Source: Streptomyces seoulensis (GTDB lineage: Bacteria; Actinomycetota; Actinomycetes; Streptomycetales; Streptomycetaceae). Taken from it: 64,000 nucleotides of DNA. The translations under genes were made by a program, and so were the position numbers. The DNA is taken from positions 3,075,001-3,139,000 of the forward strand of contig NZ_AP025667.1 in assembly GCF_022846655.1 (NCBI RefSeq), read 5' to 3'. Below the pieces are notes generated by a model, which worked only from the letters and a program-made list of their open reading frames with translations, ran no database searches and was not told the DNA's origin. Below, one piece after another: positions 63,998 to 64,000 of this stretch. Position 1 is the stretch's first letter; every line of letters begins with the position of its first letter.

Positions 63998-64000
63998 TCG

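Overview
The window is high-GC actinobacterial chromosome. The strong G/C bias at third codon positions, many GTG starts, tight ATGA/GTGA gene overlaps, secreted M4 metalloproteases, RsbW/SigB-type signalling modules and a complete GlgE pathway all point to Streptomyces or a close relative. I see no rRNA, tRNA, CRISPR array, insertion sequence, prophage or large biosynthetic cluster. The gene content reads as ordinary chromosomal housekeeping, stress and accessory genes, about 56 protein genes on both strands.

Layout. 1-5100: a double-VOC protein, an RNase HI with a Cys/His tail, an FAD monooxygenase, and a drug-efflux MFS-TetR pair behind a striking tandem palindromic operator. 5102-12398: a divergent LysR/SDR pair, two small membrane proteins, an unidentified 344-aa protein, a TPR protein-polyprenyl synthase operon behind two overlapping palindromes, and an AIM24 protein. 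12471-17147: exported serine hydrolase, M4 metalloprotease and SGNH esterase. 17155-21712: a translationally coupled three-gene signalling operon (REC-thioredoxin-reductase-like flavoprotein, cNMP-binding histidine kinase, UBP zinc finger) divergent from a tandem universal stress protein. 21726-27220: MBL hydrolase, AlkB, a TetR-FAD dehydrogenase operon, and an M1 aminopeptidase. 27224-30833: saccharopine dehydrogenase, TetR and the lysG/lysE regulator-exporter pair, which may form a lysine homeostasis island. 30941-41321: MFS, cNMP-binding protein, anti-sigma/SigB-type sigma pair, FUSC transporter, type II NADH dehydrogenase, a second RsbW-like ATPase and a long-chain acyl-CoA ligase.

41511-52306 is the metabolic centrepiece. 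On the minus strand lies glgE-treS-mak-glgB, which turns trehalose into maltose, maltose-1-phosphate and then branched alpha-glucan. Divergently placed is an RsbW-fold protein coupled to the debranching enzyme glgX. Each transcription unit ends in a perfect 22-bp stem terminator. 52307-64000: a VOC protein, a second SigB-type sigma factor, an unknown protein under a palindrome-spaced promoter, a secreted NLP (necrosis-inducing) protein, an ATP-dependent DNA ligase, a DoxX-BCP peroxiredoxin pair, a TauD dioxygenase, a luciferase-like monooxygenase, LtrA and a large modular M4 protease ending 3 bases before the window edge.

The observations most worth following up are the REC-flavoprotein/cNMP-kinase/UBP operon, whose reductase has lost its redox cysteines; the palindromic operators at 2972-3013, 11556-11585, 23252-23269 and 54424-54438; and the degenerate RsbW-fold protein fused translationally to glgX. 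All functional names come from motif reading and memory of families. No database search was possible.
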